A stretch of 64,000 nt of DNA, taken from NCBI RefSeq assembly GCF_014489575.1, contig NZ_CP060789.1, forward strand, positions 930,001 through 994,000. The letters run 5' to 3'. This DNA comes from Tessaracoccus defluvii. GTDB lineage: Bacteria > Actinomycetota > Actinomycetes > Propionibacteriales > Propionibacteriaceae. Shown piece by piece: positions 37,622 to 46,651 of the stretch (its first letter is position 1; the number at the start of each line of letters is the position of its first letter). The notes under the pieces are model-generated. The model was not told the origin of the DNA. It searched no databases and worked only from the letters and a program-made list of their open reading frames with translations. The position numbers and the translations under genes are program-made.

Positions 37622-38506
37622 GTGGGGCGCCGGCTCCGCGTCCGGGTTCCCGCCACCACCGCCAATCTCGGCTCCGGTTTCGACTGCGTGGGGATGGCCT
37701 TCGACTGGTACGACGAGCTCGAGCTCGAGCTCGGCGCCGACGGCCTCGAGGTGGAGGTCACGGGGGAGGGTGCGGCCGACGTGCCCCGGGACGAGCGGCA
37801 CCTGGTGGTCGATTCGATCCTGCGCGGTCTCGCCGCCCTGGGGACACCCCGGCAGGGGATGCGGCTGGTGGCGCACAACACCATCCCGCACTCGCGCGGT
37901 CTCGGCTCGTCGGCGGCCGCCATCGTCGCGGGCCTCGCGTTGGCCTGGGGCGTCGCACGGCCCGGCGAACCGCTCGACCCCGCGTGGCTGACGCGCATCG
38001 GCAACGACGTCGAGGGGCACCCCGACAACGTCGGGGCGGCCGCGTGGGGCGGCGCCATCCTGGCCTGGGCACGGGACTCGAGGGTCTCGCTCGTGCAGCT
38101 TCCCGTCCCGGAGGACTTCGCGGCGATCGCCTATGTGCCCGGCACCGAGTGCCGCACCGACGACGCCCGTGCCGTGCTGCCGGCAGCCGTGACGCGCGAG
38201 GACGCGGTGTCGCAGGCGATCGCGGCCGCAGTGCTCCCGCTGGCACTGACGCAGCGGCCGGACCTGCTCTTCGACGCCACCTTCGACCGGCTGCACCAGC
38301 AGTACCGGGCACCGCTGATGCCGGAGTCGTACGACCTGATGCTGCGGCTGCGCGCGGCGGGCGTGCCGGCCGCGATCTCGGGTGCGGGGCCGACGGTCAT
38401 CGCGGTCGGCCCGCCTGCGCAGTTGGCCCCGGCCGACGCCGTGGACGCCGCCGGATTCCTGGTCCGCAGGCTCTCACCGGGAGCCGGTGCCCAGCTCGCC
38501 GACTGA
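37622..38506 (+). CDS. thrB: Homoserine kinase
   Basis: 294 residues with a GTG start 1 base after hom. GHMP kinase: RVPATTANLGSGFDCVGMAF near the start, the ATP loop PHSRGLGSSAAAIV, and SGAGPTVIAV at the C-terminus. It phosphorylates homoserine for threonine synthesis. thrC, which lies between hom and thrB in mycobacteria, is missing here and must be elsewhere. Confidence 0.95.
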   Translation: MGRRLRVRVPATTANLGSGFDCVGMAFDWYDELELELGADGLEVEVTGEGAADVPRDERHLVVDSILRGLAALGTPRQGMRLVAHNTIPHSRGLGSSAAAIVAGLALAWGVARPGEPLDPAWLTRIGNDVEGHPDNVGAAAWGGAILAWARDSRVSLVQLPVPEDFAAIAYVPGTECRTDDARAVLPAAVTREDAVSQAIAAAVLPLALTQRPDLLFDATFDRLHQQYRAPLMPESYDLMLRLRAAGVPAAISGAGPTVIAVGPPAQLAPADAVDAAGFLVRRLSPGAGAQLAD

Positions 38507-38511
38507 CGCAG

Positions 38512-38541
38512 TTGGCCCTGCGCGTGTCACCTTGCTAGGCT
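38512..38541 (+). promoter_or_regulatory. Possible rho promoter
   Basis: TTGGCC (38512-38517) and TAGGCT (38536-38541) are 18 bases apart. The start point would be near 38548, giving rho a leader of about 130 bases, which could allow the autogenous control known for rho genes. Confidence 0.35.
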
Positions 38542-38677
38542 GGTGGATGGTCGACCCCCGATCGCGCCGTCGTGCGACGTGATCCGAGATTTCAGCTCGT
38601 AGTTGGGGACTCCACTTTTTCTGCCGATACAACCGCGCTACGTGTTATCGCGTGATCGGCCCATGGAAGGAGATTCG

Positions 38678-40579
38678 TTGAGCGAATCCGCAGACCTGAG
38701 CGCTATGAAGCTGGTCGAACTCAAGTCCGTCGCCTCCGGCCTCGGCATCAAGGGAACCTCGGCGATGCGCAAGGGTGATCTCGTCGCTGCCATCCAGGCG
38801 AAGGGCAACGGTGCCCCTGCCGGCGCAGCCGCCGGGGGACAGTCCGGCCGCGCCCGCCGCGACGGGGCAGGTCAGCAGGACAAGGCGCAGCAGCCCGCGG
38901 CTGAGAAGTCGCGCCCCGAGCAGGCCGTCCGTCAGGAACGGGCCCCGCGCGAGGAGCAGCAGCCCCGCGAGCGCACACAGCAGCGGCAGGACGCCGCGTC
39001 GGCCCAGGCCGAGCTCCCCAAGGGGGACGATTCCGCGAGCCAGGCGGGGGGCTCCTCCTCGGGAGACGCCGCCCACTCCGGCGGGTCCGAGGGTGGCCGC
39101 CGTCGGCGCAGCCGCAACCGCGACCGTGACCGTGGCGCCCAGCGGGAGACCTACGAGGAGGTGGGTGAACTCCTCGACGCGCTCGGCAGCGGCGCGACGA
39201 CCAGCACCCCCACGGGCGGCACCAGCGGCGGAGGCGGCAGCAGCGCCGCCTCGACCCCGGCGCCGCAGCGGAGCCAGCAGTTCGACGCGCCGAGCTACGA
39301 CGACGAGCCCGGCGGTTCGCGCCGCAGCAGGCGCCGCCGCAACCGCGACCGCAGCTCCGGTCCGTCGAACTCCGGCAACCGTCGCCCCGGCCGCGGCGGC
39401 CAGGGCATGGACCGCATGGAGGCGGAGCCGACGGTCAACGAGGACGACGTGCTGGCGGCCATCTCCGGCATCGTCGACATCCTGGACAACTACGCGTTCG
39501 TCCGCACCACCGGCTACCTGCCCGGCCCGACGGACGCCTACCTTCCGCTATCGACGGTGCGGCGCTACGGCCTGCGCCGCGGCGACGTCATCACCGGCGC
39601 GATCCGGGCCCCGCGGGAGGGGGAGCGGAAGGACAAGTACAGCCCCGTCGTCCGGCTCGACTCGATCAACGGCGACGACCCGGAGAAGGCGAAGGGGCGC
39701 GCCGAGTTCGCGAAGCTGACGCCGCTGTACCCGCAGGAACGGCTGCGCCTCGAGACCGTGCAGATGAACCTGACCGGCCGCATCATCGACCTGGTCTCGC
39801 CCATCGGCAAGGGTCAGCGTGGGCTCATCGTCTCGCCCCCCAAGGCCGGCAAGACCATGATCATGCAGGCCATCGCCAACGCCATCGCCGCGAACAACCC
39901 CGAGGTACACCTGATGGTGGTCCTCGTGGACGAGCGCCCCGAGGAGGTCACCGACTTCCAGCGGACCGTCTCCGGCGAGGTCATCGCCTCCACGTTCGAC
40001 CGGCCCGCCGAGGACCACACGATGGTCTCGGAACTGGCGATCGAGCGGGCCAAGCGGCTGGTGGAGCTGGGCCACGACGTCGTCGTGCTGCTCGACGGCA
40101 TCACCCGCCTCGGCCGCGCCTACAACCTGGCGGCGCCGGCCTCGGGCCGCATCCTGTCGGGTGGTGTCGACTCGGCGGCGCTCTACCCGCCGAAGAAGTT
40201 CTTCGGCGCGGCCCGCAACATCGAGAACGGCGGCTCGCTGACCATCCTGGCCACGGCGCTGATCGAGACGGGCTCCAAGATGGACGAGGTCATCTTCGAG
40301 GAGTTCAAGGGCACGGGCAACATGGAGCTGCGGCTCCGCCGGGAGCTGGCGGACAAGCGCATCTTCCCCGCCATCGACGTGGACGCCTCCGGCACCCGCC
40401 GCGAGGAGCTGCTGCTGGGCCGCGACGAGCTGAACATCATCTGGAAGCTGCGGCGGGCCCTGTCCGGCCTCGACGACCAGGCGGCGCTCGAGACCCTGAA
40501 GACCCGCATGGCGAAGACGGCGGACAACCACGACTTCCTGCTGAGCGTGGTCAAGACCACCCCAGCGATGGACGGCTGA
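38678..40579 (+). CDS. rho: Transcription termination factor Rho
   Basis: 633 residues from a TTG at 38678, chosen because AAGGAGA lies 5-11 bases before it; the in-frame ATG at 38663 overlaps that site. An N-terminal SAP-like helix bundle (SAMKLVELKSVASGLGI) is followed by about 190 residues of Arg/Gly/Ser/Gln-rich low complexity, then the OB-fold RNA-binding domain and the ATPase (Walker A SPPKAGKTM, LVDERPEEVTDFQR, LLDGITRLGRAYN). The hexamer unwinds RNA and ends transcription. The long disordered insert is typical of Actinobacteria. Confidence 0.95.
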   Translation: MSESADLSAMKLVELKSVASGLGIKGTSAMRKGDLVAAIQAKGNGAPAGAAAGGQSGRARRDGAGQQDKAQQPAAEKSRPEQAVRQERAPREEQQPRERTQQRQDAASAQAELPKGDDSASQAGGSSSGDAAHSGGSEGGRRRRSRNRDRDRGAQRETYEEVGELLDALGSGATTSTPTGGTSGGGGSSAASTPAPQRSQQFDAPSYDDEPGGSRRSRRRRNRDRSSGPSNSGNRRPGRGGQGMDRMEAEPTVNEDDVLAAISGIVDILDNYAFVRTTGYLPGPTDAYLPLSTVRRYGLRRGDVITGAIRAPREGERKDKYSPVVRLDSINGDDPEKAKGRAEFAKLTPLYPQERLRLETVQMNLTGRIIDLVSPIGKGQRGLIVSPPKAGKTMIMQAIANAIAANNPEVHLMVVLVDERPEEVTDFQRTVSGEVIASTFDRPAEDHTMVSELAIERAKRLVELGHDVVVLLDGITRLGRAYNLAAPASGRILSGGVDSAALYPPKKFFGAARNIENGGSLTILATALIETGSKMDEVIFEEFKGTGNMELRLRRELADKRIFPAIDVDASGTRREELLLGRDELNIIWKLRRALSGLDDQAALETLKTRMAKTADNHDFLLSVVKTTPAMDG

Positions 40580-40717
40580 GCCACCACCGGGGAAATCCTG
40601 CGCGTCGGTTTGGCGAATCCGGGCCGGCGCGGCAGAATTGACCATCGCGCCGGTTCACGCGACCTTCCGGCCCCGAGTGGGCCAGCGACCCGGCCAACCT
40701 GATGAAGGAGATCCAGC

Positions 40718-40924
40718 ATGAAGCAGGGAATTCACCCTGATTACGTGGACACCCAGGTGACCTGCACCTGCGGCAACACGTTCACCACCCGCAGCACCAG
40801 CACGAAGGGCTCCCTGAGCGCCGACGTGTGCGCGGAGTGCCACCCGTTCTACACCGGCAAGCAGAAGATTCTCGACACCGGCGGCCGCGTGGCCCGCTTC
40901 GAGAAGCGCTACGCCAAGAAGTAG
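40718..40924 (+). CDS. rpmE: 50S ribosomal protein bL31, zinc-binding form
   Basis: 68 residues. Four cysteines C16, C18, C38 and C41 (TCTCGN and CAEC) mark the zinc-containing C+ form. AAGGAG lies before the ATG. It sits after rho and before prfA, the standard order, and is followed by a strong terminator. Confidence 0.97.
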   Translation: MKQGIHPDYVDTQVTCTCGNTFTTRSTSTKGSLSADVCAECHPFYTGKQKILDTGGRVARFEKRYAKK

Positions 40925-40933
40925 CTCACCAGA

Positions 40934-40977
40934 CGAACGCCTGGGGCCCCGTGCCCCCAGGCGTTCGTTTCTTTTTG
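40934..40977 (+). terminator. Intrinsic terminator after rpmE
   Basis: CGAACGCCTGGGG pairs perfectly with CCCCAGGCGTTCG and is followed by TTTCTTTTT. It is the clearest terminator in the window and separates rpmE from prfA. Confidence 0.92.
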
Positions 40978-41001
40978 CCCGGTCTCCCACCGAAGGACGC
41001 C

Positions 41002-42072
41002 ATGTTCGAGAACGCCCAGCCGCTCATCGACGAATACCACGAACTCGAGCGGCAGCTCGCGGATCCCGACCTGCACTCCGACATGGGCCGCTCCCGCCGC
41101 GTCGGGCGACGCTACGCCGCGCTGCGGCCGATCGTCGAGGCGATCGAGGAGTTCCGCAGGCTGACCGACGACCGGGGGGCGGCGGCTGAACTGGCGGCCG
41201 ACGATCCCGGTTTCGCCGAGGAGGTCGACGAGCTCGACGCCGCGCTCGTGGTCGCCACGGAGCGCCTGACCCGCCTGCTCGCGCCGCGCGACCCCAACGA
41301 CGACGCGGACGCGCTCGTCGAGATCAAGTCGGGCGAGGGCGGCGACGAGTCGGCCCTGTTCGCCGGCGACCTGCTGCGCATGTACAGCCGCTACGCGGAA
41401 CAGGTGGGGTGGAAGGTCGAGGTCCTCGACTCGCAGGAGACCGACCTGGGCGGCTACAAGTCCGTGACGGCGGCCGTCAAGGCGGGCTCCGCGGGAGAGT
41501 TCCGCCCCTACGGGCGGCTCAAGTTCGAGGGTGGCGTCCACCGCGTGCAGCGCGTTCCCGTCACCGAATCCCAGGGCCGGATCCACACGTCGGCGGCAGG
41601 GGTGCTCGTGATGCCCGACGTGGAGGCCGACGAGGTCGAGATCAACGACGACGAGCTGCGCATCGACGTCTACCGCTCCTCCGGGCCGGGAGGACAGGGC
41701 GTCAACACGACCGACTCGGCGGTGCGGATCACCCACCTGCCGACCGGCGTCGTCGTGAGCTGCCAGAACGAGCGCTCGCAGCTGCAGAACCGGGAGTCGG
41801 CCATGCGCATGCTGCGGGCCCGCCTCACGCAACTGGCCGAGGCGGAGGCCGCGGCGGCGGCCTCCGACGCCCGCAAGTCCCAGGTGCGCACGGTCGACCG
41901 CTCGGAGCGGATCCGCACCTACAACTTCCCCGAGAACCGGATCACCGACCACCGCATCGGCTACAAGGCGCACAACCTCGACGCCGTCCTCCAGGGCGCG
42001 CTGACGCCGCTGCTCGACGCGCTCGCTGAGCAGGACCTGGCGGAGCGCCTCGCGGGGGTCGGCGGTGAGTGA
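41002..42072 (+). CDS. prfA: Peptide chain release factor 1
   Basis: 356 residues from the ATG at 41002. It releases peptides at UAA and UAG. The codon-recognition tripeptide is PVT in [14 protein letters not shown], and the catalytic GGQ is in [16 protein letters not shown], the site methylated by the next gene's product. It overlaps prmC by 8 bases. Confidence 0.96.
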   Translation: MFENAQPLIDEYHELERQLADPDLHSDMGRSRRVGRRYAALRPIVEAIEEFRRLTDDRGAAAELAADDPGFAEEVDELDAALVVATERLTRLLAPRDPNDDADALVEIKSGEGGDESALFAGDLLRMYSRYAEQVGWKVEVLDSQETDLGGYKSVTAAVKAGSAGEFRPYGRLKFEGGVHRVQRVPVTESQGRIHTSAAGVLVMPDVEADEVEINDDELRIDVYRSSGPGGQGVNTTDSAVRITHLPTGVVVSCQNERSQLQNRESAMRMLRARLTQLAEAEAAAAASDARKSQVRTVDRSERIRTYNFPENRITDHRIGYKAHNLDAVLQGALTPLLDALAEQDLAERLAGVGGE

Positions 42073-42898
42073 GCTCGCCTACGAGGCGGCCGGGCGGCTC
42101 GCCCGGTCCGGCTCCGCGAGCCCCGGCCCCGACGCCCGCCTGCTGGTGGCCCACGTGCTCGGGCTCCGGCCTGGGGAGCTGATGCTGGTCGACGAGGTCA
42201 GCGACGAGGCCCGCGCCGCCGTCGACGCCCTCGTCGAACGGCGGGCAGCGGGGGAGCCGCTGCAGCACCTGACGGGCGAGGCCTACTTCCGCCGCGAGAC
42301 GCTGGCCGTCGGCCCGGGCGTGTTCATCCCGCGGCCCGAGACGGAGGTCATGGTCGGCTGGGCCCTCGACCGGCTCGCGGCCCGTCCCGACGGTGAGCGT
42401 CGGGTCGTCGAACTGTGCGCCGGCTCCGGCGCCATCACGGCGGCGCTCACTGGAGAGCTGGGCGGCCTGGACGCGCACGCCGTCGAGATCTCGCCCGAGG
42501 CCTTCGGCTACCTGGAACGCAACCTGGCCGGCCGCGGGGTCGGCCTCGTGCTGGGCGACATGGGGGACGCGTTCGGGGAGTTGGACGGCACGGTCGACCT
42601 CGTGATCGCCAACCCGCCGTACGTGCCTGCGGGGCACCGGAACCTGCTGCCAAGCGACGTCGTCGACCACGACCCGGGCATCGCCCTGTTCTCGGGCGCC
42701 GACGGCCTCGACGCGCTGCGCGTCGTCGCCGCCGTGGCCGCCCGGCTGCTGCGGCCCGGGGGACTGGTGACGGCCGAGCACGACGAGAGCCACGCCCCCG
42801 CGGTCCGGGCCCTGTTCGCGGAGGCGGGCTTCCTGGACGTCGTCACCCACGACGACCTCGCCCGTCGCCCCCGTTTCGTCACCGCCCGACTGCCCTAG
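42065..42898 (+). CDS. prmC: Peptide chain release factor N5-glutamine methyltransferase
   Basis: 277 residues with a GTG start inside prfA. It methylates the glutamine of the GGQ motif. The SAM site [13 protein letters not shown] and the substrate motif NPPYVP are present. The usual N-terminal helical domain precedes them. It ends 9 bases before tsaC. Confidence 0.95.
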   Translation: MSELAYEAAGRLARSGSASPGPDARLLVAHVLGLRPGELMLVDEVSDEARAAVDALVERRAAGEPLQHLTGEAYFRRETLAVGPGVFIPRPETEVMVGWALDRLAARPDGERRVVELCAGSGAITAALTGELGGLDAHAVEISPEAFGYLERNLAGRGVGLVLGDMGDAFGELDGTVDLVIANPPYVPAGHRNLLPSDVVDHDPGIALFSGADGLDALRVVAAVAARLLRPGGLVTAEHDESHAPAVRALFAEAGFLDVVTHDDLARRPRFVTARLP

Positions 42899-42901
42899 GA
42901 T
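42896..42901 (+). promoter_or_regulatory. -10 hexamer of a probable leaderless tsaC promoter
   Basis: TAGGAT overlaps the stop codon of prmC and ends 6 bases before the GTG at 42908, suggesting that tsaC can be transcribed separately from prfA-prmC. Confidence 0.4.
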
Positions 42902-42907
42902 TGCCCC

Positions 42908-43675
42908 GTGACCGAACCTGCCCTCGTCATCGCCCTCGACACCGACGCAGAGACCGGCCTCGCTGAGGCCGCCTCCGCCGTCCGGCGCGGTGCGTGCATC
43001 GTCCTTCCCACCGACACCGTGTACGGGATCGGGGCCAACGCGTTCGACCCGGCGGCGGTGCAGGGGCTGCTCGACGCGAAGGAGCGCGGCCGCGACATGC
43101 CGCCGCCCGTTCTCGTGGCCGAGCCGTCGATGCTGAGGGCCGTCGCCGACGACGTTCCCCAGGCGGCGGCCGACCTGGCGAAGGCCTTCTGGCCTGGACC
43201 GCTCACCCTGATCCTCACGGCGCAGCCGAAGGGCGGCATGGATCTGGGTGAGACCCACGGCACCATCGCGGTGCGGGTGCCCGATCACGACGGCGCCCGG
43301 GGCCTGCTGCGCCGCACCGGCCCGCTGGCTGTGAGCTCGGCCAACGTCTCCGGTGCGCCAGCGGCGCTGACCTGCGCCGAGGCCGTCGAGCAGTTGGGCG
43401 ACCGCGTCGCGGTCTACCTCGACGGCGGTCGGGTCACCGGGGGAGTGGCCTCCACCATCGTCGACTTCGTCGCCGACCCGAAGGGACGCATCGTCCGCGA
43501 GGGGGCGCTGTCGCTCGAGGAGCTGCAGGCCGTCGTGGCGGGGATCCTTCCGAAGGACGATCCCGAGCCGGAGCCCGAGCCGGAGCCCGAGTCGGAGCCC
43601 GTGGCCGAGGCCGACGCCGAGCCTGCGCCGGAGCCCGAGTCGGAGCCCGTGGCCGAGCCCGAGCCCGAGGCGTAG
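42908..43675 (+). CDS. tsaC: L-threonylcarbamoyladenylate synthase with acidic proline-rich tail
   Basis: 255 residues. The Sua5/YciO/YrdC domain (about 1-215) makes threonylcarbamoyl-AMP for the t6A37 modification of tRNAs; LPTDTVYGIGANAFDPAAV and SSANVSGAPA are the signatures. The last 40 or so residues are repeats of Glu-Pro and EPESEPVAE, absent from standard TsaC, and are probably disordered. It abuts rfe (the stop and next start share one base). Confidence 0.92.
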   Translation: MTEPALVIALDTDAETGLAEAASAVRRGACIVLPTDTVYGIGANAFDPAAVQGLLDAKERGRDMPPPVLVAEPSMLRAVADDVPQAAADLAKAFWPGPLTLILTAQPKGGMDLGETHGTIAVRVPDHDGARGLLRRTGPLAVSSANVSGAPAALTCAEAVEQLGDRVAVYLDGGRVTGGVASTIVDFVADPKGRIVREGALSLEELQAVVAGILPKDDPEPEPEPEPESEPVAEADAEPAPEPESEPVAEPEPEA

Positions 43676-44826
43676 TGCGCGAATACCTGCTGGTCCTGCT
43701 CATCGCGGCCGGCACCACCTACCTGCTGGCGGGGCTGTGCCGCCGCATCGCGGTGCGGATGGGGGCGCTGGCGAAGGTCCGCACCCGTGACGTCCACACC
43801 GAGCCCATCCCGTACTTCGGCGGGGTCGCCATGTTCGGAGGGCTCGCCGTCGCGCTGCTGGTGGCCACCAACATGCCCTTCCTCGGCCGCTTCGCCACCG
43901 TCGCCCACGACGCCTCTGCCGTGGTCTGGGCCAGCCTCATCATCTGCGCCATCGGCGTGCTCGACGACATGTACGACATGCCGGCAATCGTCAAGCTCGG
44001 CGGCCAGGTCCTGGCGGCCGGGGTGGCGGTGCTCGGAGGGGTGCGCTTCTTCTGGATCCCGCTGCCCAACGGTGGCCTGTTCTCCCCGGACGACATCACC
44101 GCCATCGCCGTCACCGTCATCGTGATCGTGGTGTGCGTCAACGCCGTGAACTTCGTCGACGGTCTCGACGGCCTCGCCGCAGGCGTCGTCGCGATCGGGT
44201 CGGGCGCCTTCTTCAGCTACACCTACGTTCTGGCCTACGACCAGCAGCTGGTCCGAGCGACGACCGCGAGCCTCATCACCGTCGCGACCTGCGGCATCGC
44301 CATCGGCTTCCTCTTCCACAACTTCCATCCGGCGAAGATGTTCATGGGCGACTCCGGCTCCATGCTGCTCGGGCTCCTGATGGCGCTGAGCACCGTGTCC
44401 TTCACCGGCCAACTCGACCACGCGGCCCTCAGCGAGGGCACCGACGCCGTGCCGGTGCTACTGCCGATCCTGTTGCCGGTCGCCGCGCTGGCCCTGCCCC
44501 TGCTCGATCTGCTCCTGGCCTGGCTGCGGCGCACCTGGAACGGGCAGAGCCCGTTCACGGCGGACAAGCAGCACCTGCACCACCGACTCCTCGCCCGCGG
44601 CCACTCCCACTGGCGGGCCGTCCTGCTCATGTACGCTTGGACGGCCGTGCTGTCGGTCGGGGTGGTGGCCATCTCGCTGCAGCACCGCTCTGCGGCCGTC
44701 TGGGTGGTGGCGGTGGCCGTGGTCCTCGTCGGGGTCCTCACACTGTGGCCCGTGCGCATGGCTCCCTCGCGCATCGGCGGCGCCGAGGCCGACGTCGTCG
44801 ACAGGGGGCTCGACGGTGACGGCTGA
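43675..44826 (+). CDS. rfe: Undecaprenyl-phosphate GlcNAc-1-phosphate transferase (WecA/Rfe, MraY-like)
   Basis: 383 residues with about eleven membrane segments. It moves a sugar phosphate from a UDP-sugar to the lipid carrier, starting wall-polymer linkage units. Catalytic loops: TEPIPYFGG, GVLDDMYDMP with the Asp-Asp pair, NFVDGLDGLAAG, and KQHLHHRLL. In Actinobacteria it commonly sits just before the ATP synthase operon. GTG start, 10-base overlap with the next gene. Confidence 0.92.
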   Translation: MREYLLVLLIAAGTTYLLAGLCRRIAVRMGALAKVRTRDVHTEPIPYFGGVAMFGGLAVALLVATNMPFLGRFATVAHDASAVVWASLIICAIGVLDDMYDMPAIVKLGGQVLAAGVAVLGGVRFFWIPLPNGGLFSPDDITAIAVTVIVIVVCVNAVNFVDGLDGLAAGVVAIGSGAFFSYTYVLAYDQQLVRATTASLITVATCGIAIGFLFHNFHPAKMFMGDSGSMLLGLLMALSTVSFTGQLDHAALSEGTDAVPVLLPILLPVAALALPLLDLLLAWLRRTWNGQSPFTADKQHLHHRLLARGHSHWRAVLLMYAWTAVLSVGVVAISLQHRSAAVWVVAVAVVLVGVLTLWPVRMAPSRIGGAEADVVDRGLDGDG

Positions 44827-45283
44827 GCCGACGCGCAGGCGCGTCTCGGCCGCCGCGCAGCGGGCCAGGCAGATGATGATCGGCGGGCTGGCGCTCGGCC
44901 ACGGCGTCGGGATCGCGGTGATCGGACTGGCGCTGGCGATCGGAGGGGCGGACGCCGCCCTGACCGCCGCACTCGGGTTCGCGGCCGTCGTGATCTTCTA
45001 CAGCATCGGGCAGTCGCTGGAGGTCGTCGCGTGCGAGCTGCCCGACATGCAGGGCATGGGGCTGGTGCTGGTGAGCTACGCGGTGCGTGTCGTGGGGATC
45101 GCCGCCGGCCTCTGGGCGATTCTGAGCCTGCCCGCCATGGAGGGCAGGGTCCAGGACGGCTGGCTGCTGCTCAGCGTCGCCGGCACCGTCATCGGCTGGG
45201 TGACAGGGGTGGTCCTGGTCGCCTCCAGGCAGCGGGTCCCCGTCTACGACACCGAGTATCAGCCCCCGCCATCTCACGACTGA
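44816..45283 (+). CDS. AtpI-like membrane protein
   Basis: 155 residues with a GTG start inside the end of rfe. Four hydrophobic segments (about 22-45, 50-70, 83-105, 115-138). Its place between rfe and the ATP synthase genes, and its length, match the ATP synthase I-type protein that precedes the operon in this phylum; similarity by sequence alone is weak. It may assist assembly of the c-ring. Confidence 0.6.
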   Translation: MTAEPTRRRVSAAAQRARQMMIGGLALGHGVGIAVIGLALAIGGADAALTAALGFAAVVIFYSIGQSLEVVACELPDMQGMGLVLVSYAVRVVGIAAGLWAILSLPAMEGRVQDGWLLLSVAGTVIGWVTGVVLVASRQRVPVYDTEYQPPPSHD

Positions 45284-45326
45284 GACCCTGTGGTATCCCC
45301 GAGATGAAACGCGGTGGCTTTTCCGC

Positions 45327-45332
45327 TAGGCT
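45327..45332 (+). promoter_or_regulatory. -10 hexamer before the ATP synthase operon
   Basis: TAGGCT ends 9 bases before the ATG at 45342. No ribosome site lies between, so the operon's first message may be leaderless or nearly so. Confidence 0.35.
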
Positions 45333-45341
45333 CAACCCGAC

Positions 45342-45569
45342 ATGGGCACCACACCTACGCCACCCGAACAAGGTCGTTCCGGCCCCACGGGTCACGAGGA
45401 CGGCATGGCCGTACTTGCCTACATCCTCGCCGGTCTCATCTTCTACGGTGGGCTGGGGTGGGTCGGTGACCATTTCCTCAACACCTCATGGCTGTTGCCT
45501 GCCGGGCTCATCGCCGGGCTGGTCACCAGCTTGTATCTGATCATCAAGCGATACGGGAGCGGTACGTGA
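45342..45569 (+). CDS. atpZ: AtpZ/AtpI-family small membrane protein
   Basis: 75 residues with two hydrophobic helices (AYILAGLIFYGGLGWVGDHF and LPAGLIAGLVTSLYLII) of the AtpZ/AtpI hairpin type, which takes part in ATP synthase assembly or ion supply. Its stop overlaps the GTG of atpB (GTGA). Confidence 0.75.
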   Translation: MGTTPTPPEQGRSGPTGHEDGMAVLAYILAGLIFYGGLGWVGDHFLNTSWLLPAGLIAGLVTSLYLIIKRYGSGT

Positions 45570-46369
45570 CACTGGGACTACTTCCGATGGAGTCCGGCGG
45601 CGGCTACACCCCACCGGGCGTCGACGATTTCAAGTGGGACCCCTGGTTCCCCGACCTGGCGTGGCTGAGCTGGCTGAACAAGCCCTCCGCGCAGGCGATC
45701 ATCGCCGCCGCTCTCATCATCGTCCTGTGGCTGGTCGCCTCGCGGAACCTGAAGATCCAGCCCAGCAAGGGCCAGTTCTTCGCCGAATACGTCTACGAGT
45801 TCGTCCGTAACGGCATCGCCCGCGACATCCTGCACTCCGACTTCCGGAAGTTCCTGCCGTACCTGCTCGGCCTCTTCTCGTTCCTGCTGATCAACAACTG
45901 GTTCGGCGAGTTCTTCCTCTTCATGTACCCCACGTTCTCCAACGTGGGCTACGCGTACGGGCTGGCCCTGCTCTCCTGGCTGGTCTACGTCGGGGCGGGC
46001 TTCAAGAAGTGGGGCTTCGGCGGCTTCCTCAAGCGGTCGCTGATCCCCGAGGGCGTGCCCGGCTACCTGCTGCCGATCGTCATCCCGCTGGAGTTCCTGG
46101 CCACGTTCATCACGCGCCCCATCACGCTGGCGCTGCGTCTGTTCGCCAACCTGTTCGCCGGACACCTCGTCGTCCTGGTCTTCGTGGTGGGAGGCGGCTT
46201 CCTGCTGACCTACGCGAACAACGCCTTCTACAACGTGGCCGGCGGCGTGTCGCTGCTGTTCAGCCTCATCATCCTCCTGCTCGAGCTGTTCATCGGCGCG
46301 CTGCAGGCGTACATCTTCACGGTTCTCACCGCCCAGTACGTGTCCTCGTCCATCGCCGAGGCTCACTAA
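45566..46369 (+). CDS. atpB: F0F1 ATP synthase subunit a
   Basis: 267 residues from the GTG at 45566, with GGGAGCGG upstream; ATG at 45587 is an alternative. It is the stator channel of Fo. The essential Arg lies in TLALRLFANLFAGHLVV, and the last helix has LLELFIGALQAYIFTVLTAQYV. About six membrane segments. Confidence 0.95.
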   Translation: MTLGLLPMESGGGYTPPGVDDFKWDPWFPDLAWLSWLNKPSAQAIIAAALIIVLWLVASRNLKIQPSKGQFFAEYVYEFVRNGIARDILHSDFRKFLPYLLGLFSFLLINNWFGEFFLFMYPTFSNVGYAYGLALLSWLVYVGAGFKKWGFGGFLKRSLIPEGVPGYLLPIVIPLEFLATFITRPITLALRLFANLFAGHLVVLVFVVGGGFLLTYANNAFYNVAGGVSLLFSLIILLLELFIGALQAYIFTVLTAQYVSSSIAEAH

Positions 46370-46424
46370 CCAACCCGACTTCTCGGCCGCCCTGGGTCGA
46401 GCAAGCCATCCGAAAGGAAAACGC

Positions 46425-46643
46425 ATGTCCCTCCTCGAAATCGACGGCTCCCTCAACATGATCGGCTACGCGATCGCCACGATCGCGCCGGCCCTCGGTG
46501 TGGCCTGGATCTTCGCGTCGGTCATCAACGGCACCGCCCGTCAGCCTGAGGCTCGTGGCGCCATGATGAGCACCGCCTTCATCGGCTTCGCCGTGGTCGA
46601 GGCCCTCGCCATCATCGCCATCGCCCTCGCCTTCGTTCTCTGA
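46425..46643 (+). CDS. atpE: F0F1 ATP synthase subunit c
   Basis: 72 residues, two helices joined by the polar loop ARQPEARG. The ion-binding carboxylate is E59 in GFAVVEALAII. The first helix lacks the Gln and the second the extra polar residues of sodium-type rings, so it should carry protons. AAAGGAAA ribosome site upstream. Confidence 0.96.
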   Translation: MSLLEIDGSLNMIGYAIATIAPALGVAWIFASVINGTARQPEARGAMMSTAFIGFAVVEALAIIAIALAFVL

Positions 46644-46651
46644 GCCGCGTC

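Noticed and set aside
40580..40717. Zur-type operator or riboswitch before rpmE
   Set aside because: No clear palindrome was found, and rpmE here encodes the zinc-binding form, which is not usually Zur-repressed.
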